Shown: positions 1 through 8,161 of the stretch, piece after piece
How positions within the stretch are numbered: position 1 is the stretch's first letter
How the letters are laid out: every line of letters begins with the position of its first letter
Notes under the pieces: model-generated
Databases searched by the model: none
What the model was told of the DNA's origin: nothing
Seen by the model: the letters and a program-made list of their open reading frames with translations, nothing else
Source: Liquorilactobacillus sicerae
Lineage (GTDB): Bacteria > Bacillota > Bacilli > Lactobacillales > Lactobacillaceae
Assembly: GCF_029916425.1 (NCBI RefSeq)
Contig: NZ_JAHAVQ010000009.1
Span: 1 to 64,000, forward strand
DNA length: 64,000 bases
Direction: 5' to 3'
Program-made: the position numbers and the translations under genes

Positions 1-138
1 TCTATTAAGAGATTGTTTTAATTCTATTTCAACATTTCCTTTTAACACCTTGTTGCGGTATTTAGTTCCCCAAATTATATGGTAATTAAGATTATATACA
101 GATGTTCTACCATACGTTAATCTATTATTGCCTTTCAT
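1..138 (-). CDS. tnpA: IS200/IS605-family transposase TnpA, N-terminal part (cut by window edge)
   Basis: The first 46 codons of a minus-strand gene, starting at the ATG at 138 and running off the left edge. The peptide contains YHIIWGTKYRNKVL, which matches the conserved N-terminus of Y1 single-strand transposases of the IS200/IS605 family (usually near 150 aa). The HUH motif and catalytic Tyr would lie outside the window. Just upstream (205-224) is an imperfect hairpin of the kind these elements carry at their left end. I cannot tell whether the element is intact or has an accessory tnpB. Confidence 0.7.
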   Translation of the reverse strand, partial: MKGNNRLTYGRTSVYNLNYHIIWGTKYRNKVLKGNVEIELKQSLNR

Positions 139-204
139 AACAGCAATTATAGCACAATTAAACCACACTATGTGTACCAAAATCAAAAATAATAGTCAAT
201 TCAT

Positions 205-224
205 CACGTCCTTAAAAGAACGTG
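205..224. repeat. Imperfect palindrome, candidate left-end hairpin of the IS200/IS605 element
   Basis: CACGTCCTT and AAGAACGTG flank a short AA loop, with one mismatch in the stem. It lies 67 bases upstream of the TnpA start, where IS200/IS605 elements keep the subterminal hairpin recognised by TnpA. The element boundary should be within a few tens of bases to the right, but I cannot place it exactly. Confidence 0.45.
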
Positions 225-243
225 TTTCCTTGACTTAACACAA

Positions 244-265
244 AAAAGTGAGCATTAAATGCTTA
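244..265 (-). terminator. Short terminator at the 3' end of the YjeM-like gene
   Basis: On the minus strand a small palindrome (AGCATTTAATGCT) overlaps the stop codon of the transporter gene and is followed by CACTTTTTTG. The stem is only 6 bp, so this is a weak call. Confidence 0.4.
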
Positions 266-1759
266 ACGCGCAATTTTTTTCCGCCGCAAATACATTAAAT
301 ATAAACCATATCCAATCAAGCCAAAAGCAACTGGTCCAATTAGTTCTAAAAATAAATCCAAATAATCTTGACTGGCAACAGCTGAATAGGCAGTTGAAAC
401 GATCCCTAAAAGCAAAAGTGTGTCAACCACAATCACAGCTAATGTTATTTTAATTTTGCCATGGAAAAATTCAAAAGGCTTTTTAATCGTAGTATTTGCT
501 TTGAAAAAGGCAAAAGCTGTCACCAAAAATAAGTACGGCAGCGTTGATGAAAGATTATCCATTAGCGTTAAAATATCATAAAAAGCCTTAGCTGAACGAT
601 TCCCTAACGAAGTCATTGCAATCAAGCCGCAAACAATCAAAGCTTGCCACCACATAGCATTGGCCGGCATTCCAAAACGATTAAGTTTAGGTAGCGACTT
701 GGGCCATAATTCCTTAGGCGTTCCCAAAATAAAAGATTTGATTGGCATATAGACAATCACAAAAAATGAGCCTAAATAGCTTAACAACATCGTTAATGAA
801 CCAAAACGGGCAAACATCAAGCTCAATGTTTTAGCTGAAGCATATGATAAACCAAATTCTTGTCCCAAACTGTAACCAAGATTACTCATTAGAACATAAG
901 TCGTATTGCCCAAATTGACTCCTGAACGCTGAAATACTTCATGCCAATTAGCTGAAGCTCCCCACAAAAAGATGATCAAAGCATAAGCGATACTGATCAA
1001 AGCTGCTCCTAATCCCAAAGCAATTGGAAAATTCTTTTTAGCATCTTTCATTTTATCTGAAACGCCGCCTAAAGCTTCAATCCCCGCGTAGGCATAAACC
1101 GCAAAAATCAAAAATGAAATCATCTGACTAGTTGATTGATAGCTGGTCCGCGGTGACTTAAGAAAAGTTTTGGGAAACTTCACCGGTTCAGCCAGCTGAA
1201 ATCCGTTTTTGATTAGCAAAAGAAAGCTTGCCAGAACAAAGAAAATTGTCAACACTGCCGCGGCAATCCCGCCCACTGCTGCTAAATGAGCAACTTTGCC
1301 TAATCCACGAGTTGCAATAGCAGTTACGACAACAAAAAAGGCCATGCTGATCAAACCAATCGTTGCCGTTGAATTTAAACTACCGAGCTGCCATTTCCCG
1401 GTCTGATCTGAACCGCTAATTGTCGTTGACAGCATGATCCAGATTTTTGAAACCGTTGAAACAATCAAGATTATCCACGAAGCAATCCAAGTAAAACCGC
1501 CGATAAATGCCCATTTCAAACCAACTGATTCAACTAGCCAAGAAAAAACGCCCCCAGGTTGATTATGCAAAGCCGCACCAAATTCTGAAAACATGAGTGT
1601 TGATGGAACAAAGAATAAAAGAGCTGCCAAAATATACCAGATAATCCCGGCATAACCCATTGTGTAATATGCAATTGAAGTATTATCAAAAGCAAAAGTC
1701 GATGTAAAAATCATCAACATGACGCTGAATAAAGTCAGCTGCTGTTTGTCACTAGTCAT
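263..1759 (-). CDS. yjeM: APC-superfamily amino acid transporter, YjeM-like
   Basis: A 498-residue polytopic membrane protein with about 12-13 hydrophobic segments. The N-terminal stretch (LTLFSVMLMIFTSTFAFDNT, then a MGYAGIIWYILAA segment) follows the YjeM / glutamate:GABA-antiporter branch of the APC superfamily, which moves amino acids or amines by antiport or proton symport. The length is normal for the family. The start at 1759 is supported by GTGAGGAGCAGGCT just upstream. It is divergently oriented from the ComA-like gene with about 250 bp between them. Substrate cannot be assigned from sequence; gene symbol by resemblance only. Confidence 0.8.
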   Translation of the reverse strand: MTSDKQQLTLFSVMLMIFTSTFAFDNTSIAYYTMGYAGIIWYILAALLFFVPSTLMFSEFGAALHNQPGGVFSWLVESVGLKWAFIGGFTWIASWIILIVSTVSKIWIMLSTTISGSDQTGKWQLGSLNSTATIGLISMAFFVVVTAIATRGLGKVAHLAAVGGIAAAVLTIFFVLASFLLLIKNGFQLAEPVKFPKTFLKSPRTSYQSTSQMISFLIFAVYAYAGIEALGGVSDKMKDAKKNFPIALGLGAALISIAYALIIFLWGASANWHEVFQRSGVNLGNTTYVLMSNLGYSLGQEFGLSYASAKTLSLMFARFGSLTMLLSYLGSFFVIVYMPIKSFILGTPKELWPKSLPKLNRFGMPANAMWWQALIVCGLIAMTSLGNRSAKAFYDILTLMDNLSSTLPYLFLVTAFAFFKANTTIKKPFEFFHGKIKITLAVIVVDTLLLLGIVSTAYSAVASQDYLDLFLELIGPVAFGLIGYGLYLMYLRRKKIAR

Positions 1760-2008
1760 AGCCTGCTCCTCACAATCATTAAAAATTTATTAGAGTTTAC
1801 TTTCTAAGATTATCATTTTTGTTTAACATGTCAATTCGATAAAAAAATTCGACTATTTTTATCAGCTTGCAACTTGAATTTGTTGCTAAACTGTGAACTT
1901 CTTGAAATTATTTAGAAATTGTCGAACTAAGCATTGCCGTTGACTAACTTCTCTGCTTTAATCTTAACTAAGAACAATTTGTTAGCATTTTTTGAGGGAG
2001 GAAATTCA

Positions 2009-2782
2009 ATGCTTGCTTATCAGTTTTTAAACCAGGTGCCGCAAAAGAAGAAGCGGCAAACTGGATTGACAATGGTCCTTGATAAAGGATTAGGTTTGAA
2101 TCAGACAACTGATTTGATTCAAACTGCTGGCCAATATATCGACTTTGTCAAATTCGGTTGGGGAACGTCAGCAACAATCGAACGTGATTTAATCAAAGAA
2201 AAAATCCAAAAGTATATCACTGCTGGTATTAGGCCTTATCCAGGCGGAACATTACTGGAAGTGGCTTTGCTGAACAATAAATTAGCGGAGTTCTTGGCTG
2301 AAACTAAGAATTTGGGTTTTAAAGCCATTGAAGTCAGCGATGGTTCAACTGAGATTCCAACAAAAACACGCCAAGCCGTCATCCAACAAGCTAAAGCAAA
2401 CGACTTTTTTGTGATTTCTGAAGTCGGCAAAAAGAATCCCCAGTTGGATCATCAATTGAGCATTCAAACCCGCTTGACTGAGATCAAAGCCGATCTAGCT
2501 GCTGGATCAGATCTGGTAATCATTGAAGCACGTGAAGCCGGTAAAAATATTGGAATCTATGACGCCGATGGCAATGTCATTGAAGAAGAACTTGACCAAT
2601 TGGCTACTGCTGGAATCAACAATCTAATTTTTGAAGCACCATTAAAAAAACAACAAGTCGATTTAATTCTCAAATTTGGTCCGCAAGTCAATTTGGGCAA
2701 TATCGCAACTGCTGATGCAATTTCACTAGAGACTTTGCGAACTGGTTTGCGTGGCGATACTGTTGGAAAGATTAAGCAATGA
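2009..2782 (+). CDS. Phosphosulfolactate synthase (ComA) family protein
   Basis: A 257-residue TIM-barrel protein of the ComA family (EC 4.4.1.19), which adds sulfite to phosphoenolpyruvate to give phosphosulfolactate, known from coenzyme M synthesis in methanogens and from sulfolactate formation in Bacillus spores. Family-like segments include LTMVLDKGLG, DFVKFGWGTS, PYPGGTLLEVA, FKAIEVSDGSTEIP and VIIEAREAGKNIGIYD. I chose the ATG at 2009 because GGGAGG stands 6-10 bases before it; an earlier in-frame ATG at 1934 adds 25 residues without homology or a ribosome binding site. It overlaps the next gene by ATGA, so the two are translationally coupled. Many Firmicute members have no proven function; sulfolactate formation here is inferred from family only. 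Confidence 0.78.
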   Translation: MLAYQFLNQVPQKKKRQTGLTMVLDKGLGLNQTTDLIQTAGQYIDFVKFGWGTSATIERDLIKEKIQKYITAGIRPYPGGTLLEVALLNNKLAEFLAETKNLGFKAIEVSDGSTEIPTKTRQAVIQQAKANDFFVISEVGKKNPQLDHQLSIQTRLTEIKADLAAGSDLVIIEAREAGKNIGIYDADGNVIEEELDQLATAGINNLIFEAPLKKQQVDLILKFGPQVNLGNIATADAISLETLRTGLRGDTVGKIKQ

Positions 2783-3438
2783 AAAAATTTCTGATCATTC
2801 GACATGGCAAAACAACTTGGAATCAACAAAAAAGATTACAAGGTTCCGGCAGTAACAGTCCTTTGTTGTTGACTAGTGAAATCAAAGAAGATTATCAAGC
2901 TTTAGGCTACTACTTAAAGTTATTTAAGGTTTCAGCTATCTACTCCAGTCCGATCGAACGAGCTAAAAAAACTGCCGAATTAGCAACCAAGACTTATGTG
3001 GGCGCCGTCACTGCTCCAATTAAACTGTTACCGGAATTAGTCGAGCTTTCTTTTGGCAGCTGGGAAGGAAAAGCTAAAGATGAGCTGATCACCAAATACC
3101 CAGCAGCTTTTAAGAAGCTTTCTTTACGAAAAAATGATGCATTTCTAGAAAAAATTGGCGTTGAAAACTTTGACCATGCTCGACAGCGCTTTTGCCGCGG
3201 GCTACAAAAAATTAATCACTTGACCGAGGATGGTCAAACCGTTCTAATCGTTTCACATGGTGCAATCAGTCAGTTAGGTATCAAACAGCTGACTGGTAAT
3301 GAGCAGCTTGGGGGACTGGCTAATTTATCAGTGTCAGTCATTTGTTTTAAAAACCAGCATTACTGGATTGAAAAATATAATGAGACCGGCTTTTTAAAAC
3401 ATCCCGTGATTCAGCAGCAAAATACTTCAATTTCATAA
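2779..3438 (+). CDS. Histidine phosphatase superfamily protein (phosphoglycerate mutase-like)
   Basis: A 219-residue branch-1 histidine phosphatase. The phosphohistidine signature IIRHGKTTWN is at residues 6-15 (R8, H9, G10), YSSPIERAKKTAEL follows near residue 54, an acidic LVELSFGSWEGK segment near 94, and the second catalytic His is in LIVSHGAIS near 156. It begins inside the stop codon of the ComA-like gene (ATGA overlap) and is closed by a terminator, making a two-gene operon. The obvious idea is that it hydrolyses the phospho-product of its partner, doing the ComB job with an unrelated fold; that is inference. Confidence 0.85.
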   Translation: MKKFLIIRHGKTTWNQQKRLQGSGSNSPLLLTSEIKEDYQALGYYLKLFKVSAIYSSPIERAKKTAELATKTYVGAVTAPIKLLPELVELSFGSWEGKAKDELITKYPAAFKKLSLRKNDAFLEKIGVENFDHARQRFCRGLQKINHLTEDGQTVLIVSHGAISQLGIKQLTGNEQLGGLANLSVSVICFKNQHYWIEKYNETGFLKHPVIQQQNTSIS

Positions 3439-3442
3439 ACTA

Positions 3443-3487
3443 ATACCCTCCAAATTAGAAAGAATTTCCAGTTTGGAGGGTATTTAA
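3443..3487 (+). terminator. Rho-independent terminator after the ComA/phosphatase pair
   Basis: ATACCCTCCAAA and TTTGGAGGGTAT form a perfect 12-bp stem around an approximately 17-base loop, followed by TTAAATTTT. It lies 5 bases after the stop codon. Confidence 0.85.
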
Positions 3488-3506
3488 ATTTTAGCTTGCC
3501 GTAATT

Positions 3507-3655
3507 TTATAATCTGCGTCCTGATTTCAAAATATTATTGGAATCCCAACTTTGATTTTCTTTCACCATTCAGTGGTAGCTTCACTTTACGATACGACCC
3601 ATTTGTTCTTTAATTCACCGATCACTTGTTCTGATAAAATCGTGCCACTCAATAA
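3507..3655 (-). pseudogene. Decayed C-terminal fragment of a GlcD-type FAD-linked oxidase
   Basis: Minus-strand translation ends in DSNNILKSGRRL-stop, matching DPNNILNPGRKL-stop of the intact FAD oxidase at 24896-26263. Just before it is LSEQVIGELKNKWVV, matching the intact SSEHGIGQLKNKWVV. An internal stop and frame slips separate the blocks, and nothing of the N-terminal FAD domain is left. This is a diverged relic of a paralogue, not a recent copy. Confidence 0.75.
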
Positions 3656-3741
3656 AATGGCAGACTAAAAGTTTTGTCGAGCGCTGGTTAAAAGTAAACT
3701 TTTCCATTTTTGCTGGCAACTATCAATTTAAACTGTTAATT

Positions 3742-4593
3742 TTAAAATGTTAGTATTTCAGTTTCAAAGCTTTGAGGATGCAAGTCGATAACTCTCACAC
3801 CTCTGGGTAATTGGCCATATGTATTATAGCCAGTTATATTGCCATATATTAATTTTACCCCTCGATAATCAGCCACAAAATTATTATCATGATCGTGTCC
3901 AGCAAAAATTCCTTTGACATTCTTTTTTCTTTGTAAGCTGTAAAACAAGCCAGAATTAGTTACCGGTGAACAAACTTCTTCATTCTTTGAGCCTTGAAGA
4001 ATATTTTGAGCTGCTAATTTATACTCTGGAAACGGAATGTGTAAAAACCCTAGATCAACATTCTCTGAGGTTCTTTTATATGGTAAATGATTAAACCATT
4101 CAACTTGTTCCGGCTCAATAGTAGCATACTGTTCAAATTTAGGCCACTTTGAATAAGCACCGCTGTCCCAGAAATATAAAACGTTCGTTAAAGACTCATT
4201 GCAAAAAATCTCCAAAGTATAACATTCCCGATCTTCAAAAATAAACGAATTATGCTTGTCGGCCGGATTTTTCAATTCATTTTCTAAGCTTCTGACATAA
4301 CTGCGATTAAAGTTTCCTTCAGAATCATGGTTGCCATATGTAATTGCAACCGGAATATCAGATTGATTAAACAACGAATATAATTCTTTAAGCGATTCTT
4401 CTGAATGATCAACATCCTTACTCCATATCAAATCACCCGTGACAATTAACAAATCAAAACGCTGATTATCTAATATATTTTTAATTTCATTTAACGTTTT
4501 TAAACTGGCTTCATTTAAAGGGAATCCTCCAAGATGAATGTCTGTTAATTGACAAATTCTAAAATCTTGCTGTTCTGACATATTGAGGCGCAT
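3742..4593 (-). CDS. Calcineurin-like metallophosphoesterase (DCR2/YkuE-like)
   Basis: A 283-residue metallophosphoesterase with all dinuclear-metal motifs: DIHLGG near residue 18 (DxH), VTGDLIW near 52 (GDxx), YGNHDSEG near 86 (GNHD), a distal His in FLHIPFPEY near 185, and GHDHDNNF near 232 (GHxH). No signal peptide is evident, so it should be cytoplasmic. The ATG at 4593 has AAGGAGGG six bases upstream. It is the last gene of the ABC-importer operon, 14 bp after the PHP-family gene. Two different phosphatases behind one importer suggest that the imported compound is a phosphate ester or is phosphorylated on entry; the substrate is unknown. Confidence 0.85.
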   Translation of the reverse strand: MRLNMSEQQDFRICQLTDIHLGGFPLNEASLKTLNEIKNILDNQRFDLLIVTGDLIWSKDVDHSEESLKELYSLFNQSDIPVAITYGNHDSEGNFNRSYVRSLENELKNPADKHNSFIFEDRECYTLEIFCNESLTNVLYFWDSGAYSKWPKFEQYATIEPEQVEWFNHLPYKRTSENVDLGFLHIPFPEYKLAAQNILQGSKNEEVCSPVTNSGLFYSLQRKKNVKGIFAGHDHDNNFVADYRGVKLIYGNITGYNTYGQLPRGVRVIDLHPQSFETEILTF

Positions 4594-4607
4594 AATTACC
4601 CTCCTTC

Positions 4608-5480
4608 TTACAAAAAATATTGACTTTCTAAGTACGTATTATATCCTTGATCGACTGCAGCAACTTTATGAGCATCAGATCCAAATACTAAAGGAATATT
4701 TAATTGTTGTGCCTTCTGAAGCCATTTAAAAGTCGGTGTTGGCTCAGTTTGAGTTGGTCTAAAAAGCCCTGCCATATTACAATCAAGAAATTCACTTTTT
4801 TGAGATATTTCTTTTATAATATTTTTTAATAAATTTTCAACTTCAATATCTTCCCACAAGGTCTGAGCAGGAAAGGTATTCCTCCATTTACGATACAACA
4901 TAATATGCCCATAACGTAAAGGCTTATATTCAGTTTCCCATTCAACAGCTTTTTTGACGGTCTTCAAGTATGCTTTAGCAACTCCGAGCGGGGACCCATA
5001 TTCTTTTAAAATACCACTTTTAAAATCTAACGGACTTTCATCGACTGCCCTTAACCCAAATCTAGTTGGTAAAAAATGAACCGAAAGAATAGCATCGTCT
5101 ATTTGTTGTCCATAAAGTTTTAATTGCTCAGCTGTCCAATCCTCAAACGATTCAATAAAATCAAACTCAAATCCAATAAGTATCTGGATACGATCTGCAT
5201 ATTTTATTTTTATTTCTTTCATTTTTTTTAAATAATTTGGAAGATCCTTCAGAGACATTGCAGCAGTATAAATGGCATGTTGGGCACCAGTCACACGATC
5301 ATAGAATTTAGGTGGCATTGGAAAATGCTCTGTAATAGAATACGTTTTAAATCCATTATCAATTGCCTTTTCAATATATTCTTCTTCAGCTTCTCCAGAC
5401 CCATGTGGACAAAATTCACTGTGGTTATGCCCACTCCAGTTCCTTCGATCAATCAAATTCAGGTCTTCAGTTCCTAGCAA
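4608..5480 (-). CDS. PHP-domain phosphatase, histidinol-phosphatase (HisK) type
   Basis: A 290-residue PHP-family phosphoesterase. Metal-ligand motifs are visible: GHNHSEFCPHG near residue 18, ITEHFPMP near 50, GFEFDFIESF near 103, DAILSVHFLP near 128, and FGSDAHKV near 267. The family includes HisK histidinol phosphatases and general sugar or nucleotide phosphatases; no histidine genes are nearby, so histidine biosynthesis is unlikely to be its role. The start is a TTG at 5480 with GGTAGGAGAG just upstream, inside the last codons of the ATPase gene, so translation is coupled to the transporter. Confidence 0.8.
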   Translation of the reverse strand: MLGTEDLNLIDRRNWSGHNHSEFCPHGSGEAEEEYIEKAIDNGFKTYSITEHFPMPPKFYDRVTGAQHAIYTAAMSLKDLPNYLKKMKEIKIKYADRIQILIGFEFDFIESFEDWTAEQLKLYGQQIDDAILSVHFLPTRFGLRAVDESPLDFKSGILKEYGSPLGVAKAYLKTVKKAVEWETEYKPLRYGHIMLYRKWRNTFPAQTLWEDIEVENLLKNIIKEISQKSEFLDCNMAGLFRPTQTEPTPTFKWLQKAQQLNIPLVFGSDAHKVAAVDQGYNTYLESQYFL

Positions 5481-5481
5481 T

Positions 5482-6519
5482 TTACTCTCCTACCTTTTGA
5501 ATATCCTCTTTATTCAAGTAAAGGACTTTTTCCTCACCAATTCTAAAAGAAGCTCCCTTATTTAAAAATTCAACTTTTAATTTTATGCCTTTATTTGCAA
5601 CAATGTCGTATAATATCCGGTCACCTAAAATTGATTTGCCTTGAATTGTCCCTTTAATTGTAATAAAATCATTGGCCGGTTTTTGCAAAAGAAAAACTTC
5701 TGGCCGGATTATATAATAAACATTTGACTCATCAAAATCATCATTGGATTTATCAAAATCACTGATTCCCAAATCATTAATTTGTAGACTACTTAATAAA
5801 TTGTGATTACCAATAAACTGTGCGATAAAAACATTGTGCGGGTTTTTATAAATATCAACCGGTGTCCCTTGTTGTTGTACTTTTCCACTATTCATAACAA
5901 TAATGTCATCAGAAATAGCCATTGCCTCTGTTTGATCATGAGTTACAAATATCATAGTAATTCCTAATTTTTGCTGATAAAGTCGAATTTGATTTCTTAA
6001 TTCTACTCTAATTTTTGCATCAAGAGCACTTAATGGCTCGTCAAGTAGTAACAATTTGGGTTTTAAAACCATTGCTCTAGCAATCGCAACTCTTTGCTTT
6101 TGTCCCCCAGAAAGATTATCAGGATATTCATCTTTTTTTTCTGATAAACTAACTGTCCTTAAAATTTCATCAACTTTTTCTTGAATAACATTTTTGCTTT
6201 CTTTTTGAACACGCAACCCATAGGCAATATTATCAAAAACTGTTAGATTCGGAAATAAAGCATATGATTGAAAAACCATGCCTATGTTTCTTTGATTTGC
6301 AGGAAGCGACTGAATTTCTTTATCATCTAATAAGATTTCACCGGAAACATCTCGATTTAATCCGGCTATGGCACGTAGAACTGTTGTCTTTCCACTTCCG
6401 CTGGGTCCTAGTAATGTCGTCAAGGTATTTTCCCGTATTTTAAAACTCATATTATCAATAATATCTTTACCAGATAACTTGATGCCTAAACCTTTCACTT
6501 GTAAAAAAACTGAACCCAT
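5482..6519 (-). CDS. ABC transporter ATP-binding protein (CUT1/PotA/FbpC-like with TOBE-type C-terminus)
   Basis: A 345-residue importer ATPase. Walker A is GPSGSGKTT near residue 39, the Q-loop is VFQSYALFPNLTVFDN near 84, the signature is LSGGQKQRVAIARAM near 137, and Walker B is LLLLDEPLSALDA near 158, with the switch His in VTHDQTEA. About 110 residues after the nucleotide-binding core form the regulatory domain typical of spermidine, iron and phosphonate-type importers. It sits 3 bp after the second permease gene. The ATG at 6519 has AAGGAGAG upstream. It energises the two permeases encoded just before it. Confidence 0.9.
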   Translation of the reverse strand: MGSVFLQVKGLGIKLSGKDIIDNMSFKIRENTLTTLLGPSGSGKTTVLRAIAGLNRDVSGEILLDDKEIQSLPANQRNIGMVFQSYALFPNLTVFDNIAYGLRVQKESKNVIQEKVDEILRTVSLSEKKDEYPDNLSGGQKQRVAIARAMVLKPKLLLLDEPLSALDAKIRVELRNQIRLYQQKLGITMIFVTHDQTEAMAISDDIIVMNSGKVQQQGTPVDIYKNPHNVFIAQFIGNHNLLSSLQINDLGISDFDKSNDDFDESNVYYIIRPEVFLLQKPANDFITIKGTIQGKSILGDRILYDIVANKGIKLKVEFLNKGASFRIGEEKVLYLNKEDIQKVGE

Positions 6520-6522
6520 TGC

Positions 6523-7386
6523 TTAGTTGCTCTCCTTCCTAGACTGCCTATTTTTAGTGCTTTCATGGTAAACTATATTGATCATAACTAGCGAAATTAA
6601 TGCCAAGAAAACAAAATAAATTGTTGTCAAAACACTACTTGCCTGCCCATTACTTTGCATTAAGCGATACATATAAATTTTTAGGGTTTCAAAATCTCCA
6701 CCCAATAATAAATTGGTAATTACATATTCTCCGAAAGCACTTGTAAAAGTTAACAACATCGAAATCAAAATTCCTGATTTAATGTTTGGCACAATTACTT
6801 TAATAAATGCATTTAGAGGTTTATCGCCTAAAATTAATGCTTGTTCAAACATCCCCCGGAAGTCTCTGGCAATAAATGCATTATCCAAAGTTTGATATGT
6901 CAAGGGCAGTGTCAAGAGCGAAATGGCTAAAATAAGAATTAGCAATTTAGAAATCGGAACATTAGAATATAACTGTATCAAACCAGTAACCAAAATTATT
7001 CCTGGAATTGTAAAAGGTAAAATTGTAATAAATCTTAGTTTTACCTTGATTTTGGTATCATACACATTCGCATAAAAAACAATTGGCAAAAAACATGCCA
7101 TTGCTATTATAGTAGTCAATATACCCAAGAAAATTGAACGAATTAAGGCAGAAAGAAAATCAGTATTTGAAATAAGTTGTCCATACCACTTCAGAGTAAA
7201 CCCTTCGGGTAAAATTGTTTTTACCCAAGAAGTTGAAAAGGAATAGAGAACCGTTGCTATAATTGGTAAAATTAAATATACCAATATCACTCCCATAATC
7301 AAGCGAGATAAAACTCTCTCTTTTTTAGTAACCGTAGTATCAACCCCTTTTGTCAGTTCTGGTAAATTTATTTCCCATCCAAACAA
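6523..7386 (-). CDS. ABC transporter permease (second subunit)
   Basis: A membrane protein of up to 287 residues with six hydrophobic segments. The EAA-type loop (FEQALILGDKPLNAFIKVIVP) near residue 183 is the coupling helix that contacts the ATPase. The reading frame overlaps the first permease by 47 bp. The exact start is uncertain: the TTG at 7386 gives the conserved length but has no clear ribosome binding site, and no alternative start codon lies close to the GGGG near 7345. Translational coupling from the upstream gene is likely. Together with its partner it forms the membrane channel of the importer. Confidence 0.8.
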   Translation of the reverse strand: MFGWEINLPELTKGVDTTVTKKERVLSRLIMGVILVYLILPIIATVLYSFSTSWVKTILPEGFTLKWYGQLISNTDFLSALIRSIFLGILTTIIAMACFLPIVFYANVYDTKIKVKLRFITILPFTIPGIILVTGLIQLYSNVPISKLLILILAISLLTLPLTYQTLDNAFIARDFRGMFEQALILGDKPLNAFIKVIVPNIKSGILISMLLTFTSAFGEYVITNLLLGGDFETLKIYMYRLMQSNGQASSVLTTIYFVFLALISLVMINIVYHESTKNRQSRKESN

Positions 7387-8158
7387 GTAACGTCATAAAA
7401 ATTGCAAATAAAGTGGCGAAGGTACAAGCCAAAGGAACATTCGCAATTATTTCACCGTTAATTAACGAACCAATTAATGTTGGGATCGAAACAACATTAT
7501 CACCAACCAAAGCATATGCTGTTTCGTATGTTCCCATAGCATTTGCAAATAATAGGGTAAATACTTCAACAATATTTGGTAAGATAGTTGGAAAAATCAC
7601 ATTGCTTAAAAAGAATATCTTTTTCGCGCCAAGTGTTTGAGAAGCCTCTTGCCATTCAGGATTTATTTCATTGAGAACAGGGAAAAGAAACATTATACCC
7701 AAAGGAATTTCAAAAAATGTATAGGCAAAAATCATTCCAGTTAATGAGTAAATGTTTAAATGGTTCTCTATACTCAAAGCCTTGGTAATTGCATGTAATA
7801 CTCCAGCATTACCAAATAAAATGATCAAAGAAAATGCTAAAGGTACTCCTGCAAAACTTGAGGACATGTTAAAAATAGAGATCAAAACATTCTTGGTTGT
7901 ATTTTTTAGTTTTGTTAGTGACCAAGCTCCTACGATTGAGATAACTAATGAGGCAAGACTTGTCACAAAAGATATCCATAAACTATTAAAAATAGCTTCT
8001 CGATAATAATGACTACTAAAAGCTTGTTCATAATTTTCTACAGTGAAAGCTCCATTGGTTGATTGGAAACTTGAGATTATCATCATAATAATCGGTAAAA
8101 CAAGCACTAGTAATACTAGTATTATAAATGGTAAAAATATTTTCAATTTACTAGACAT
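7340..8158 (-). CDS. ABC transporter permease (first subunit)
   Basis: A 272-residue permease with six hydrophobic helices, beginning with a signal-anchor-like helix (IFLPFIILVLLVLVLPIIMMI). The EAA loop is WQEASQTLGAKKIFFLSNVIFP near residues 169-190. The ATG at 8158 follows the binding-protein stop codon by three bases, and GGGAGC stands upstream. It belongs to the same family as permeases of iron, phosphonate and putrescine importers. The gene overlaps the next permease. Confidence 0.85.
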   Translation of the reverse strand: MSSKLKIFLPFIILVLLVLVLPIIMMIISSFQSTNGAFTVENYEQAFSSHYYREAIFNSLWISFVTSLASLVISIVGAWSLTKLKNTTKNVLISIFNMSSSFAGVPLAFSLIILFGNAGVLHAITKALSIENHLNIYSLTGMIFAYTFFEIPLGIMFLFPVLNEINPEWQEASQTLGAKKIFFLSNVIFPTILPNIVEVFTLLFANAMGTYETAYALVGDNVVSIPTLIGSLINGEIIANVPLACTFATLFAIFMTLLVWMGNKFTRTDKRG

Positions 8159-8161
8159 TAA

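Noticed and set aside
1934-2008. N-terminal extension of the ComA-like protein from an upstream ATG
   Set aside because: No ribosome binding site before it and no likeness to the family; the ATG at 2009 has GGGAGG.
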